This document shows positions 59,301 through 61,873 of a stretch of DNA of 64,000 nt, piece by piece. How positions within the stretch are numbered: the first letter of the stretch is position 1; each line of letters begins with the position of its first letter. Both the position numbers and the translations under genes were made by a program. The notes beneath the pieces were generated by a model. That model was not told the origin of the DNA. It saw only the letters and a list, made by a program, of their open reading frames with translations, and made no database searches. The stretch is from Streptomyces ardesiacus (lineage in GTDB: Bacteria > Actinomycetota > Actinomycetes > Streptomycetales > Streptomycetaceae). The stretch lies in NCBI RefSeq assembly GCF_003112575.1, contig NZ_BEWC01000001.1, positions 682,001-746,000 of the forward strand. The letters run 5' to 3'.

Positions 59301-61873
59301 CGCGGACCCTGTTCGCCGACGCGCAGGGCCGCCACAGGGCGTGGGCCCTGTTCCGGCCCGACCCCTCGGGCGCCGACCTCGACCGGCTGGCGGCCGCCGC
59401 CGGCCTGGCACCGGGCGACGGCGAGGTCTCCGACGAGATGCGCGCCGGGACGCTGCGCCTGGTGCGGGCGTTGCGGCTGACCTTCGGCCACGACGTGGAC
59501 GACGCCGCCGACTTCGGTGAACTGCTGCGCGGCGTGGCCGCGGTGGACCACATGTGGCGCAGCGACACGGACTTCGACGAGGCCGGCCCGTTCACCCTGG
59601 ACCTGCTGAACCGGGTGGTCGCCGCGCACCCGTCGGCCGCGTCCGGGGTGGACCGGGCGGCCGTGCGCCGTGTGCTGGCCGCCGCGGCGGAGCACTGGGC
59701 CGCGTGGCCCGGTGACGAACTGGTCGGTTTCGTCGAGGTGCCGGCGATCGAGGCGGCCGCCCGGTGGATGCGGGACGGCGACCCGCGGGACGAGGCCGTC
59801 ACCGCCCTGGACCTGTCCGGCCCGCACGCAGTGGGCGAGGCCGAGCGGTCCCGGATGTTCTGGGCCCGGGTCAAGGCCGAGGAGGCCCTGAGCGCCCCCG
59901 GCACGGACCTGGGCGTCCGCGTGTCCAAGGTGCTCCATCTGCGGCCCGGCCCCCGGCCCACCGGCCACCGCGACACGCTGCTCGACCTGCTCACCCGCGC
60001 CTTCGCCGCGGGCCGTGACGCCGCCGACCCGGACGTGGCGGCCGCCTACCACCTGGACGAGTCGGGGGTGTACGCGACCACTGACGTGGTGACGACGAAC
60101 GGCGGCGAGAGCGGCGACGGCCGGGACTACACCGCCGGGCAGACGCCGACGACGGTCGACCTGGCGCGGTTCGGCACGCCCTCCGGCCTCGCGGACGCGC
60201 CGTGGGCGGACCACAAGGGACCCGCCCCCTACCTCGTACGGATCACCCCGGACGGCAGGGCGCCCGACCTCCTGGAGCTGTCCTTCGACGGGGAGACGCA
60301 TCGGGTGACGGCCGGAGAGTTCCTCGAACTCCTGGCGCACGATGCGTCGTTGGCCGGAAAGGAACTGAGCGTACCGGTCGTCCTCGCCTTCTCGGCCCAC
60401 GACGGCGACCCCGGCGACCTCGCGGGGCGGACGGCCCAGCGTCTGGGCCGCACCGTGTGGTGGACGGAGTTCCCGGTGGACGTGTCCGCGACGGGAACCT
60501 CGGGGGAGCCGGTCCTGACCCTGCGGACGACACCCGACGGCGACGTACCGGACGCCGGTGCCTGGGAGCGGGCCCGCCCCGCCCAGGCCATGTCCCCCGG
60601 CGACGCGCCGCGCCCGGTCCAGGCTCCGCTCGCCAGGGCGGCCGCCCCGCTCCTGGAATCGTTCCCGGCCCTCACTCTGTACGAGGACACGGAAGGGGAG
60701 GCGACCGACTCCGGTTCGGACTCGGACTCCGACTCCGACCCCCACGTCGACGCGGAGACGCCGGACGCCGCCGCGGACGGAAACACCGGTGACCGCCCCG
60801 CGCCCGACTGGGTCCTGGCCCGGATCCGCTACGCCCAGGAAGCCCTCCTCTTCGAGCGGCGGCTGGCCGCACACCTCGGGGAGAACGAGCAGGTCAACGC
60901 CGAAATCGGCAAGGTCGTCCGGGCCTTTTGGACCATCACTCTCCACAACCGGCTGGACTACCGGCTGTTCGGCAGCAGGAACGAGATGTCCGCCGGCGCC
61001 GTCGGACAGCGCTACGAGGCACTCGCCCGCGTCGTGGAATCCGGCAATCTGCGGGAACGGGTCACGTTCCTGTTCAACGGCGTCGCCAAGGACCTCGTCC
61101 CGCATCTCATGGGCGGCGTCGAGCCCCAGCACCCGGTGATCGCCGTGGAGCGCCGCGACCGGCACAAGAGCCAGCTCTTCCAGGAGTACGAGCGCAGGGT
61201 CGCCGAACTCCGCGCGGCGGAACTGGACCCCGAGGACAAGGCCCAGGAGAGGGACGACCTGGAGGCGATGCTGCGTACGCCGCTGCGCCCCGACGAGGTC
61301 AGTCCGCCGCTCAGCGAGGCCGAGTGGCGGCGCGCGGTCCGGGACGGGCAACTGCTCTGGTCGCCCGCCGGCATGGAGCACACGCTGCCGATGGCCGCCG
61401 ACTTCCAGGCGCGTTCCGAGGACTCCGGGGGACTGGTGCTGACCGGTACCTCGGGCAGCGCCTACCGCATCCTCACGCACGTGGCCCGGCTGACCCGGCT
61501 CGCCGGTGTCCCCGTCGACCTCGGCCTCGTCCGGGCCGGACTGGCGAGCATCCTGGTCGGCGTGGGGCACCACAGCTTCCACGAGGTGATGACCGGCGCC
61601 CAGCTCGCCCTGGACGAGTTCGACCCGGGAGCGGCCTCGGTCTACTCCGACAACTGGGGCCGGTACTGGGACGTCTACCCGCTGACCGAGGAGGAGCTGC
61701 GGACCTTCGTGGCCCGTGAGGGACTCTTCCCGGACGAGCACGCCCGTGACCTGCTCGACCGGCTGCAGGCGGGGCGGACCGCCGGCCCGCGACAGGACGG
61801 CGCGCCGACGCCCGCGGCGGACGGTGCTCCCGCGGCACACGAGAACGAGAGGACGAGAGGACGAGATGAGTGA
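31649..61873 (+). CDS. Giant (10,074-residue) polymorphic-toxin-like T7SS effector with lonely-Cys, OTU and HExxH domains
   Basis: One frame is open for 30,225 bp. I prefer ATG 31649 (MSIMPSPEVNAMIFILTGERL); the frame extends back to GTG 31616, but that lies inside a hairpin. Order by residue: WXG100-like N-domain with a hydrophobic hairpin (1-232); Pro/Gly-rich linkers (to about 1170); lonely-Cys module 1 (Cys1253); OTU protease (Cys1570, His1762); PAPDPS stalk; a large beta-rich core (about 1920-3770); two degenerate OTU-like domains (about 3790-4265). Then repeating helical/Rossmann modules alternate with two 620-residue modules, an HExxH zincin (5572-5576), lonely-Cys modules 2 and 3 (Cys7554, Cys9154) and two copies of a 320-residue domain, one ending the protein. 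Lonely-Cys giants of this kind are known in Streptomyces but their function is not established. Its stop overlaps the SseB-like gene. Confidence 0.9.
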   Translation: MSIMPSPEVNAMIFILTGERLIDADEDLAYESRGPYARLGRKIDQMSALIQKSVHDIGEAMPDDLSKAYAAAMGTLTDDGGRNYLREFSEQLDKIAEGRRKTSMDIMESKWQVIAEVIRLLIEIAIYLALSFFTGGASASQIMLAKMRSRFFILTTLSHLLQRLHIAPSLTEAFSEAFTTFAVRLAMMNFAPDGRRPDGFDWSQILKDGAFGAAAGGLTSLFADFARKIVRGYDGTFLKNGPDLDYKAPPPRVKNGPDPDIGNPTPNTKPDPDAKFDTTPHDRPDPVTGGPGAGYNPPTGFRDLFSFRNNFRNNPELWRNNLLLRNNADRPGALAGHYGLKGTADFLAAGSGEALGEILIKGAFDGDWSTSWSTFVGAGLSSQVESTLTGGAKNGSAELRNILEGFRGKPPTVSAGETRTSGSSGARDSDGSSRTGGGTDRTDGPAPADTAGGTGATSGASAPSPRDGGVEAPPPYSAQEPPPYTSPAPPPYSPGPLPVTAAENGLWQQVHHGSADVREQALRDLAALRGAQPPGAREIGVRDALHGNLARATEIRLVPAGNGPATEIDTDGVRRALEGFGTPVTVTPPPTATDGTVPVGETGGRGSGTDAGPGAGTATETAVAPGAGSGTGRVGGATPGAGSGIDTGSDVGGDVRAGAGAGTGIGAGTGSGSHVDTGAHSDTGSGTGTGANTGAGSSTGIGAGASGPVAGAGTTTTTSAGSAAGAGAGTSGSTGAGPGRGTGAVPGTDTGTGPNAGARDGGASGDDRGAADSAGEAAVPGEDPRPADVPEDPGAPVSGIVTSTDGTSASPDPLPGDVAPAPPKPGATGSVDAAGDSAPLTVVVSDGPPPASASPEAAALLDRAGADRAVVLGPPTASEGTGRPVRAAAELTRETPDAPVRVRPLTAPPAADAPAPETGFPGADVLLPLADALGPAPDGRSVATESTASVDTDPSVDTDPSVDRNSSAEPHSSVGADPSTPADPSVLADPSRKAPLPQVESLSPSGDGTVPNGDARATGEPTVKFDPVSRPWSEPATALHVESGDDGGTTSVASAPPSARVVVRPADGGARPVGEPVLTTLDGRSVPLDQVRRLVPDTAARPEPGRAVRTLTISQDPADDGTAREAGRRGLLGQDSFRGVRTESGPALPNPTGTTGTADTDSGTTTRANTGTVDTAQSVPRAVFTGPPTALPGAGTEQGADYFVGHGTPRAVTLGTHDASRPTVKVSGVQLGEALKAWAADGDTQRPLVLYSCETGRQPRIAGLPVAQHVANRTGRAVYAPTSEVGTARDKNGDVRAVLVENGDGPGRWRLFTPEPGGAELDRLARDAGLHTGPGPADVFARVRTLQQVRTLRDVLGPDAEQWPGSRELLAGLAYVDGLRWHGTDGAPRYGDGRMTPDLLRRMATDWHAAGGGPAGGRGDGRTAVDPATGPTPEQYTAFLRAAATARTGQGPGRALDDLIPPPPPSPPPTALVSQDDVRGLDYAQSAKVAWGLSDDPLPLSQLGLGPEDTAELVRRRPDLSPVPSRPESPAEDLTAFGPVSAAPAAGPAEVVRAGGRAFHRVDARPDGNCFFRSVLDSARAAAVPPAWAAGSIGGLRARVRDRVAHSELGDIADALVPDPVHSVVNDLRLRALAGETDPDAQRRIAEEWDRIAREVVTDGDSGRWREIVADSDYPGLAEVAPTPADARRLGGRGLLAATAGRVDLWPSPFADLIPEALAHTLDLDLRIVQPDTRTPGALTTVALHPGGTGAPLHVAYNGADHFDALIPAPDPSPAPDPSPAPDPSPAPDPSPAPDPSPAPDPSSAPDPSPAPDPSPATGLTTTPDPSPAPDPSPAPDPSPVPGLSTTPDPSTTPDPSPAPDPDPAPEASDPYGEWLREMAGIIDPDPDPADPGDLAPLETQLDRYRPPRLLTGTDARPPGPAPRTVTFDDGSRLPAALIRPGADPRDTDEDGTPGVEPTGLFAGTGVLSLRAPELAARQILDGLPERLRTRFDEAELLRLLTDQPTAFTAPRGARLVAREKSGVGLEMTVEAVPYHRWVRLADVGAGTVKTDTMRRGQAGTGGGRTVGFGRRIAGALSMGPPLEWLLKIGASLGWARRTDYSQGTAAYQQTEHRAHEGSHLHLDDVHYRVRVHRVTEAPGSAGAAVTDGTTGTGPGPRWTRRLVHAAEFGMRDGLSWRLPDDLTVPYEGPRRAPRTLTFPEGEHPRLLDSTGLYLTDPAEDVALALAGARPGSSAHRTLVSYTRPGRLLGIFGRLTGPVSGPELTRGRGQRPLGHLVVERSVPHRADLVTESSKVEVRDLTQITYSNQRGHVRETRFGVQVTSGPNHQFAGPVTDVRVQGGPAVRTDFAAGRGHYLGTDAARKVTGRVRNQPMALYRVERTLMVRGAGEPRSAARPVRVVSLDWMSTQDARRLAGWDSRTPGRTGPNPDAEPPVPWYLRKDDPVHLGGQVRAEGFRPENTPATGPRTAPEADGTRTAPEADGTRTAPEQPGPRTAPERTGPRTDATPEPAREPLQQFADTVLDTLHASYPSLFVPPAMRNHPRLARLWYSDTRLRTAWFNERQVREALNRPTLAQALDDLTTTGIPVTLVEDGKVRRGHHTLTLRARLTDRRFETTLNERTLRNAVVGNEVAGQGQQQSSTYTAGVEAGVSPRDHDKVGSTGLPRQIGNLMVGGRYAHTRQEATRNTITVAHDHLTFQSGIDLYSYRVELKADFEGHRRPRGWPRLLSAGLLGTGVFVSTVAERPLFSRGSEPVGRVELAVPAAHGSARHAPTDAAAATTSTGAPGPEEPAPQRLSAAEADQLLDGTRPLPRTTPANQSLVGRLLSAPHVVLGAEGGPRRQELMQETADRASGGSWHTSAPGTPVRTALRRAVANLGVAGQLGQYLGPFGTRITGLHGAGPFSTHYLKAAVRGELDNVRVMSDPKPASLENTLANDHKVTGSSSTTSRTTLGLQGSDSPLQQAPGAQPVSGSYGAALQYAWGQGRALAQSVTRGRSTTLTYAGRMYLVVADAAETVAVRDRWTAAMGAVGTRAGRRIGAAAGRLSDRAGQALSPRRAAAALQRVRDAVMFHLPMQDAIETGLAPDGLGTGTPRNLGGGYRVPGFLRGRRFPTHPLGRLDASRAAQQLMPSLEKIGVPSHDREQVLQRLSPDFLRAHLHELTTDGMTLPVRHRAWSSPHHLPVGGSPGQVRFKLTPVTTTVERLRTGFEVDDYRSLVRDSALGATEDRGGDLTLSVGQRTPGSDALAANPSLQGTATGQQAGTRTDTEGSTAMPDMATTQAHAEVVTGYTLTVTMTDATGERLAPRAVAHVGTLHEFVSAGLLTPSGPGADGTLTEQDVAEPERAVRMLTADQARREAVAAWRADGDDVLPLDDRTGSGMLAVDFRGAANVADALTLATARADGSGDGDLGRRHTGDALDAQVRKARRTPLTALGTAPAQAQQEATSQGGLAAAFREALGAEGSVLPTQSSARLLGQSHTADSRLYARMHRRGARLLAVESAPRMESMQRRKTAQATETGITDNSDGTVGTAPLVATTGAGVTNPGATGPVGGANDGTAPKGAEDVTLGTHVKYGIGRSMLFALPVSWLAVSEADHRITDSRPAHALGKARRGPRAAEADTTALVWLREDQAREYGLLDDTSFPEEAATAWDDMAKGAADLAAAEKEYYDARARAREAWLSLTPAERAALGDGGPGPASALTTVLTRDLAESPAVRAWQTARDDVRVWRDRVDAAAADHHRLHLAASRLTAHHQGSAAVPVRDAPQEYTEPGWRSEAPAPYTVTEADGTGPRTLTSPDGTIVRTVHEVPHDGASFFHALIATAHEHGRLPQLLGAGLADRFARSPGDPAVTADAVHTARDRLARELGRPDNRDLLDALAADTADTFTQEELDGAGVTLSREQQAEFDALGRLPETFWPTPAQRAALASLALARPFAAEPPPADAGRPGDAPAPPERRAGDHGGADLLPALAARLLGTSLTVVTGEGREQLFLPYGDGDTRGGPAPVDRAADPVLLAADGHFHAALPVHAPAPSTTALPRPAREDSGAHGTPNPSGPAGAPSGASGKPSAPPAHRSHTTAPWLPPADGGGPRHRLARDGVLTAPDGATYTQGTPTGRGNGFFGALSTALHHAAAQPGLDGREAARLRSRASATPARLMRLNGLPGSPAERSSLFSPPPLVQRRGGPAPGPEAQEGHLRRHLADAPWTTAEADRVVARWAAAATGATVTLVEENGTAHTYPGPGGDSGPHLRLRRRGGDFVPLIERTPAPRPGRERGPDPEEAFALDTLSGAEGPAGSARPEPARTEAEALARFRFTDDTSAAERLAQFRFTDDTSAESSDGDDTDGDGTDLTPEEYLDRLFTPAARSEQPTGMLIGTAVSLRQLAREQADAAGEATGALGELHALTRRVLRLRPGAPVGERHLALLGSLALDAPPAVLADADALASHLRRHDRALGQATRLTRGDGTVRNWTGTGDQVPPLDTYAVEAADGPPSTWPAPWSEPYVVLAQDAGDQVRLSTPDGTITPDDGEFARLVARDPARRGTHDVVLAFPHDDAEALARHVADLTGAKVWYSAHGPRPSTDWRTGADHLTLGPVDDGAGPVWKAVLPGQQDGGEGDFDDLLGLYERDSEPAAGARSRVPEPLTTRTYGIVDNTGEGVLFRKPGALRGGRQTPRSMTGTEDAPELLMSEQDYTPTPVTDRPTLRISADRTLAVEDGAYGQQVFATREAVEASSVKLARAGLAVRLRLDEDLGIVLPTPEGGTRRLYRVSPDFLTRSGKSTEEVCRDFADMLADASRTSHMVFRAPAGGPAVTAPVNASDGVEVTGTHHLADALARVADGHEPPESAAPDWAAARVRLDDRPTGGHGGPLPGRAYGSALSLEQPHDARRDALSDASRRIGVNEYAWADVGEGYVVQSVAAAGEQGQASLERNYAKPQTDATGAHFGYHFATVVLASEDGTHQVSLENHARVSQRTHRHRRAVQANLRGHALDDLRAIAARLRQEIERSGNDGNDGTDEHLTELRGYLDLTFALIRAKQSLTEAQTAPAGSPERAEAERKLEAAVRAAAHRIGNLEPVIPGKHQWYLRMYAQRPGESAHDTNAELLTAGPSAEANPLTAVVLRGQQALPVSVTFAKGVQQTPEGSRNALRHLARVVARTGLWNAVNGLPLPDVTVSGRRGTRVVGRDPARARAEAVADSFRRELADALAALQDGTPAPHLTADRFTVDPVAVRSRGASAGGDQGTTTVDVTVDDHRGGLRDITTRGPRGTLRTGGGLRGGSRDDGLDPVAEQWPVGRPVTLARPRHGGIHPSFVVPVGEAPAGRPPADPKGKSPAAGTDAADPPEHWYTYTRPADSRPEPLRYEVAATGRIRLPDGTEIPPDGWTPFGHDFVHAETGTLLRGDSGWIGRVANMESLAPRLAELDPDPVPQRITADAEALYVVPAHGSTALRVPLRQDGPPPAAHRDDRPRTVVRSAFDVRRFTHGGENVTDLTVRLALRPRGEAADGVAERVTEGVERFYNRPGHRLPGGDRLHVTVEFVGPDDAPHLTVDLVDRSRPMNQLAWWADADPEEFAHELGHQLFLRDETPDAAGPDRLDAPGSLLGAFREQAPDGLVQGGLRPRHLHLLAAVTGDLDPHPSPEGASWAEARAAAPAALREQSWTDPVSLPAPTPLTGPDGAVPPPLPGGRPMTTVQEVSDESEESDAASDSDADDDADASDDGNGRPRWADTGWLSTVFGPRWEALPGDRLRETSQALYELVSAEAGADREPRSVHRALDRVTRQVLHLPGDARPGPADHQLLGSLALDASSDDLETTDDLSRYFVERQIETGRGALDEGTLLRDTARNAAGRDFGRTGAPAPGPDSYVLRGTGRVVERPAPWHNPYMVVARAVDGAVEVSLMPGRTFRVTRLDELAMLISYDDRRPRGADVVLALPPRIAAPLAVLVAGTTGRRVWHPEAPVTVATHPTTGSRLALDVRDGDTGAGWVPVDPSERDGLPGARDLSSDGESGGESDAGRDDDSEGSSSDGDAEFDRLADELVLERRIDARRTRPLTTRDYGIIDKHGTGALFTRPLPRHVAEVPVGDGTGDGAGSLLLPSQGLGTVPTADRPPLHISEDRTLALLADGEGTTGRGRQVYATRAAIDASSARLAAAGAGVRLKADESTGVLLPREDGSYGDPLFRVEPEFLTASGASEHAFTRDFAQMLAGTGPASLSHVAFRDPAGDVVATAPVNGQHGREVTGTHHLAEALADVAEGTRPAAGTGPRWAARQTGRDPRFTGGVVGAPTPGERYGGALSHVPANNPRRAPLAAAAWRVGVNEHAWAEVGEGYLIQSVSTTTADGGAQLFIHNHAKPGDRVGPHAPYHFAQVVLASEDGTHQITLENETHSRPAVPDAELDAIVEDNLDRHGDGLKRLAETAERRLADARRDGADPARTARLADLARAARALAEVHDAEQIPFYFDEDRPEHALALREVDRARARAREAVRAAAPLLDPKDQWYFRAYSKRPGESAHEVNAALLSQDAPALANPLTMVVLHGHAPRPHQRTIRFAREQHGLPEGADGTIDALARTLARTGLWNRANGLPAPAVTVTGHGNRSQAVARKRAEAVGRALGARLAQILAASQQGMPGTPLAVRDFGLTLEAKRVRGATDPDAGRVVSVDIDDHRRVAPATPADGTAAPPPTAGVPADARPTAPGPGGTASTEGTASTEGTASTEGTASARPASRVRSRSPQPSPEHRNSAAPPWVMARIRYAEESLVFDKRLGEYLAEREAVVAEYRKMANAAWKAARERHPRSLGAFGDTSKYKAGVVGTSRPALQQVLRGGNLRELVALLYEGISSDFVPMMLGGREQQPSEIAEERPSRRQRETHAAFERRAKEILAAPDLDPEQKRAAVEELERSVTIGTRPQDARPPLSEAERRFAVNEHGLTWLPATSLYDIPMSAGFQQRSETSGGLVATGTAGSTYRFMLHAARMREQWGVDLDLGLIRAGMLAVSLTVDHHTFHEVMRGAQLALNDVPGHDPALDYTDNWGRYWNIHPFGEQELRENVARDGRFPDEHARDLLDALEGRSRAPVRTTPGPPHRPAPTRTIPTRPATTGLNRPQPQPPDRAVPHRTNPFADPATGPGSSPGVVTLQDVTSDEAERHREGLLDALYGLGALGDVDRERAADALERLDRLRVADPGLRGGFLDLDATVRRALLLDPAQPVNAAARGALVRLMTVPSSARVASLAALSAHYLAHRGAFHPDFRITDAQGRPRGRNWTGRALPADFDADSTGRVRRTPDGTTVDSGAEDAPWRPAPGDPGPYLVLTAGRDEGAVVRGLGGFTRAVPPEVLYELMALDRDLTGRPGAVLFHAEQPGAVPLDLPRGLADRLGREVWAATGRAGIGHLPSSPDRSRLLLLDAEGRAPRGQWIASTPATPPDGPPRTPDDRVTAVSVAHDGHRSTGYLSMDLAREPDGGWSRTLEHSRLGTVTSYTHLRSGYDYGSTPALLPWVQLGLPAPYFPNNHGAPGSVVWHTPQGPRQDDGPRFARTLARRRSLASLAPDHPVVPLICYAAARPGIGGTLGGDVAGPLPFAPDPLAVVATGQHMANETGRTVFATVLSNSVGPARYNDPQSYINLMTDARGRAHPWVMFRPEPAGDALDLRARTAGLHTGTGPVPEPVRERTLRLVRALREVFGPTVDESATYPELLRGMGALDLMHQADPALNRDGARRFTLDLYEQILARHRSAGHAPGPVPPVTADDHRRLLTDAAARLDAGRPGPLSDWLALPHLAHLLAGLAASGQREHLARQVLGLDATAPVGESEFSRLVWASFKVALVTSQVDRGAFAAAVLHLPAPDPTRFGEAVTVARQAAAVGRDPRQIHELAAHHLERQGALAPQRLLANPDGTAWGRALDATHRPPGTFDPGVITLLGHGPDGTLVPVGSEPAPWAAQPGRPAPFVYVADGDADGLVLPGPAPVAVPARQFGELVFRDAELLGRAGHTEVVAVVPHGSPAGTRPSAGSLPDEGARNSARNWWTTSGATTLHRDPESGTYTVAMLPGPDGQPAPTGTWARTARPKGDPEGPAPGPVAGATNAGAAPRTDGPPQPVTESGDAPADATAEAWQAHARALSAFGAATDRAATTQRTGGDEAAVADARTEADAARRRLEDAEARLRALGVAPEALGAARRARWETGENTGAGDPPPSVPQDAEARRRIADRVTEADLPPATPPPAEGETVGLRELEAAGITPSVGQRTEMMLRGDDRLPASALTPLDLARVRMTGPGPWTAASDTAAANAARRLWRRAYAGFADAAPEGTDEADASRAWAAAVVLVLPTEPHDVLADSRYAGEDFRDAVRRVADQVLTGGADAWSAAGLADTLRRDLGLRPRWTTPGPDAPTTEGNPAEATGANPPPVDTAQDAGTDAGARGARATGTSGTRQPAPATRPGTGTGLPDTDVPGIPSVPTPVLPSPVTAGIPTAADRQEVGPTDPAGIEEGEGPRPVAPPLPEGTPAELPAGLRDRAGIPTAADRQEAGPTDPAGIEEGEGPRPVVPSLPEGTPAEPPTGLPDPTDVPSASARARSSAGEPMEGVEPTSVPALTPGPPSAPAPVSSARPVLTGPAGPAPARPVLMGPAGPAPSALPQRSLVAYARESTVPSPAGRETLDRLAHQVAAAGLHNRAAGWAPPRVEVTGYGADGPGNRGLKRATAARTHFLRRLTQALEQMQRDLPADAPRLTARDFRVKAVAMTRVPDDWTGTGELAGTGRADLGRQATIRVVQAPDATATQTLDALRRRDRALRHRPLDVDALAARVLHLDPGTAVDQGARDALFALVNRATAAGRATSLPALAAHHLAELGVTGPGRARHFTAGGRRVPGLNWHPDADPAAELDPTRNDVLEDTGPGPYTVAETRQTPWPRGTTPYVVAAGGRHDTVEVLLPDGTTRDLDVDEFTELVAADVARERLPKDTPVVLAVPFAGDHYLDLPRTLADRTGLTVWAHSGEVTLGSDGGVSTVDTVRRAGSPEGDWTASEPGLAPDPDDDAPEWHHRVATRPIVSALTGRQIGRASHHAAEWAADFEDDDRHLDRMTTYVHYYPATGQVSAEQELPRPGAEDAAYRLDVHGSPGHLHLAMRDGTVRQVDEREAGPWLRRRKSLSSLPKDHWIDFVVCWSGAPRDRAVPVSPNTASDAYAGPFVPDPLGSLSLGQQLANSTGRSVRLSYSAQGTRSSDGRYTRTLFADAQGRHRAWALFRPDPSGADLDRLAAAAGLAPGDGEVSDEMRAGTLRLVRALRLTFGHDVDDAADFGELLRGVAAVDHMWRSDTDFDEAGPFTLDLLNRVVAAHPSAASGVDRAAVRRVLAAAAEHWAAWPGDELVGFVEVPAIEAAARWMRDGDPRDEAVTALDLSGPHAVGEAERSRMFWARVKAEEALSAPGTDLGVRVSKVLHLRPGPRPTGHRDTLLDLLTRAFAAGRDAADPDVAAAYHLDESGVYATTDVVTTNGGESGDGRDYTAGQTPTTVDLARFGTPSGLADAPWADHKGPAPYLVRITPDGRAPDLLELSFDGETHRVTAGEFLELLAHDASLAGKELSVPVVLAFSAHDGDPGDLAGRTAQRLGRTVWWTEFPVDVSATGTSGEPVLTLRTTPDGDVPDAGAWERARPAQAMSPGDAPRPVQAPLARAAAPLLESFPALTLYEDTEGEATDSGSDSDSDSDPHVDAETPDAAADGNTGDRPAPDWVLARIRYAQEALLFERRLAAHLGENEQVNAEIGKVVRAFWTITLHNRLDYRLFGSRNEMSAGAVGQRYEALARVVESGNLRERVTFLFNGVAKDLVPHLMGGVEPQHPVIAVERRDRHKSQLFQEYERRVAELRAAELDPEDKAQERDDLEAMLRTPLRPDEVSPPLSEAEWRRAVRDGQLLWSPAGMEHTLPMAADFQARSEDSGGLVLTGTSGSAYRILTHVARLTRLAGVPVDLGLVRAGLASILVGVGHHSFHEVMTGAQLALDEFDPGAASVYSDNWGRYWDVYPLTEEELRTFVAREGLFPDEHARDLLDRLQAGRTAGPRQDGAPTPAADGAPAAHENERTRGRDE
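32880..34080 (+). repeat. Giant protein: Gly/Thr/Ser-rich low-complexity linker
   Basis: About 400 residues are dominated by Gly, Thr, Ala and Ser, with GAGTG-type runs at 33590-33930 and PPPYS boxes (APPPYS, EPPPYT) near 33060-33130. At the DNA level the GCGGGT hexamer repeats around 33616-33660. It is a disordered spacer between the targeting domain and the first effector modules. Confidence 0.7.
35170..35900 (+). other. Giant protein: lonely-Cys module 1
   Basis: The module has YFVGHGTPRAVTLGT with a candidate His, then LVLYSCETGRQP with Cys1253 at the end of a beta strand, then AQHVANRTGRAVYAPT. His-Gly followed by a strand-end Cys is the caspase/CHAT-fold layout. The family has been described by sequence as 'lonely Cys'; protease activity is an inference. 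Confidence 0.65.
36298..36945 (+). other. Giant protein: OTU-type cysteine protease domain, catalytic residues intact
   Basis: RPDGNCFFRSV places Cys1570 in the OTU D-G-N-C-F/L-F motif. About 190 residues later YNGADHFDAL supplies His1762. Size and spacing match OTU deubiquitinase-like domains, which cut ubiquitin or other isopeptide/peptide bonds. In bacteria these are found in host-directed effectors and in toxin self-processing. Confidence 0.8.
36949..37245 (+). repeat. Giant protein: PAPDPS stalk of 18-bp tandem units
   Basis: About a dozen units encoding PSPAPD, with two interruptions (ATGLTTTPD, VPGLSTTPD), form a rigid Pro-rich stalk right after the OTU domain. The near-identical 18-bp DNA units are prone to copy-number change and assembly collapse. 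Confidence 0.85.
37410..42960 (+). other. Giant protein: large beta-rich core of unknown function
   Basis: About 1,850 residues without a motif I recognise. They include many aromatic/Arg beta strands (YRVRVHRVTEAPG, LTFQSGIDLYSYRVELKADF), repeated GRxxGHLVVERSVP-like segments and SSSTTSRTTLGLQGS. It may be a repeating beta-sandwich scaffold or translocation region. No transmembrane barrel can be asserted. Confidence 0.5.
43010..43730 (+). other. Giant protein: degenerate OTU-like domain 2 (Cys to Ser)
   Basis: VPHDGASFFHAL aligns with the OTU1 motif but has Ser3813 in place of the catalytic Cys. The following layout (DLLPALAARLLGTSLTVVT, then AADGHFHAALPV) matches OTU1 (DLIPEALAHTLDLDLRIVQ, then GADHFDALIP), including a His. 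Confidence 0.6.
43900..44440 (+). other. Giant protein: degenerate OTU-like domain 3 (Cys to Gly)
   Basis: TGRGNGFFGAL has Gly4118 where the OTU Cys should be, and the C-terminal His is replaced in RRGGDFVPLI. The intermediate VVARWAAAATGATVTLVEENG matches the penultimate helix-strand of the OTU copies. Catalysis is not expected. Confidence 0.5.
45571..47420 (+). other. Giant protein: 620-residue module, copy 1
   Basis: The copy begins LTTRTYGIVDNTGEG. It contains GVNEYAWADVGEGYVVQS, YHFATVVLASEDGTHQVSLEN, QWYLRMYAQRPGESAHDTNA and a terminal OmpA-like segment (VTVSGRRGTR...RARAEAVADSF). The sequence resembles copy 2 at 49792 throughout. The conserved HFAxVVLxSEDG and LEN motifs suggest an enzymatic fold, perhaps papain-like, but no Cys is conserved. 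Confidence 0.6.
48055..48540 (+). other. Giant protein: HExxH zincin-like metalloprotease domain
   Basis: A beta-rich segment (VTVEFVGPDD) leads to EEFAHELGHQLFLRDE, with zinc ligands His5572 and His5576 and catalytic Glu5573. A third ligand could be the Asp/Glu in RDE or a later His (RPRHLHLL). It lies between the two 620-residue modules. Confidence 0.7.
49792..51660 (+). other. Giant protein: 620-residue module, copy 2
   Basis: The copy begins LTTRDYGIIDKHGTG and carries GVNEHAWAEVGEGYLIQS, YHFAQVVLASEDGTHQITLEN, QWYFRAYSKRPGESAHEVNA and the OmpA-like end VTVTGHGNRSQAVARKRAEA. It has the same order as copy 1, with different loops and an inserted helical segment. Confidence 0.6.
51743..51796 (+). 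repeat. Three tandem 18-bp units in the giant gene
   Basis: ACTGCCTCCACCGAGGGG occurs three times in exact tandem and encodes TASTEG repeats. It forms a linker before the first copy of the 320-residue domain. Confidence 0.9.
51870..52860 (+). other. Giant protein: internal copy of the 320-residue terminal domain
   Basis: The copy begins PPWVMARIRYAEESLVFDKR and contains SGGLVATGTAGSTYRFM, VDHHTFHEVMRGAQLAL and DNWGRYWNIHPFGEQELR. It is mostly helical. The clustered histidines and the acidic residue in HHTFHEVM may form a metal or catalytic site. I recognise no family. Confidence 0.6.
53935..54880 (+). other. Giant protein: lonely-Cys module 2
   Basis: VVPLICYAAARPG places Cys7554 at the end of a strand. 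It is followed by a GG-rich loop, PFAPDPLAVVATGQ, HMANETGRTVFATV and the 'RTxGLHTGTGP' tail also seen in modules 1 and 3. FPNNHGAPGSVVWH upstream supplies a candidate His. Confidence 0.65.
57032..57319 (+). repeat. Two tandem 144-bp units in the giant gene
   Basis: Units at 57032 and 57176 encode 48-residue Pro/Glu-rich repeats (AGIPTAADRQE, then GPTDPAGIEEGEGPRPV) with few differences. A further PAGPAPARPVL duplication lies near 57450-57520. Together they form a disordered linker. Confidence 0.85.
58715..59610 (+). other. Giant protein: lonely-Cys module 3
   Basis: WIDFVVCWSGAPRD carries Cys9154, followed by PFVPDPLGSLSLGQQLANST and GRSVRLSYSAQG. LDVHGSPGHLHLAM upstream supplies a candidate His. 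It is closely parallel to module 2. Confidence 0.65.
60805..61770 (+). other. Giant protein: C-terminal 320-residue domain
   Basis: This copy begins PDWVLARIRYAQEALLFERR and holds SGGLVLTGTSGSAYRIL, GVGHHSFHEVMTGAQLAL and DNWGRYWDVYPLTEEELR, in the same order as the internal copy at 51870. The terminal position is where polymorphic toxins normally carry their active toxin domain. Confidence 0.6.
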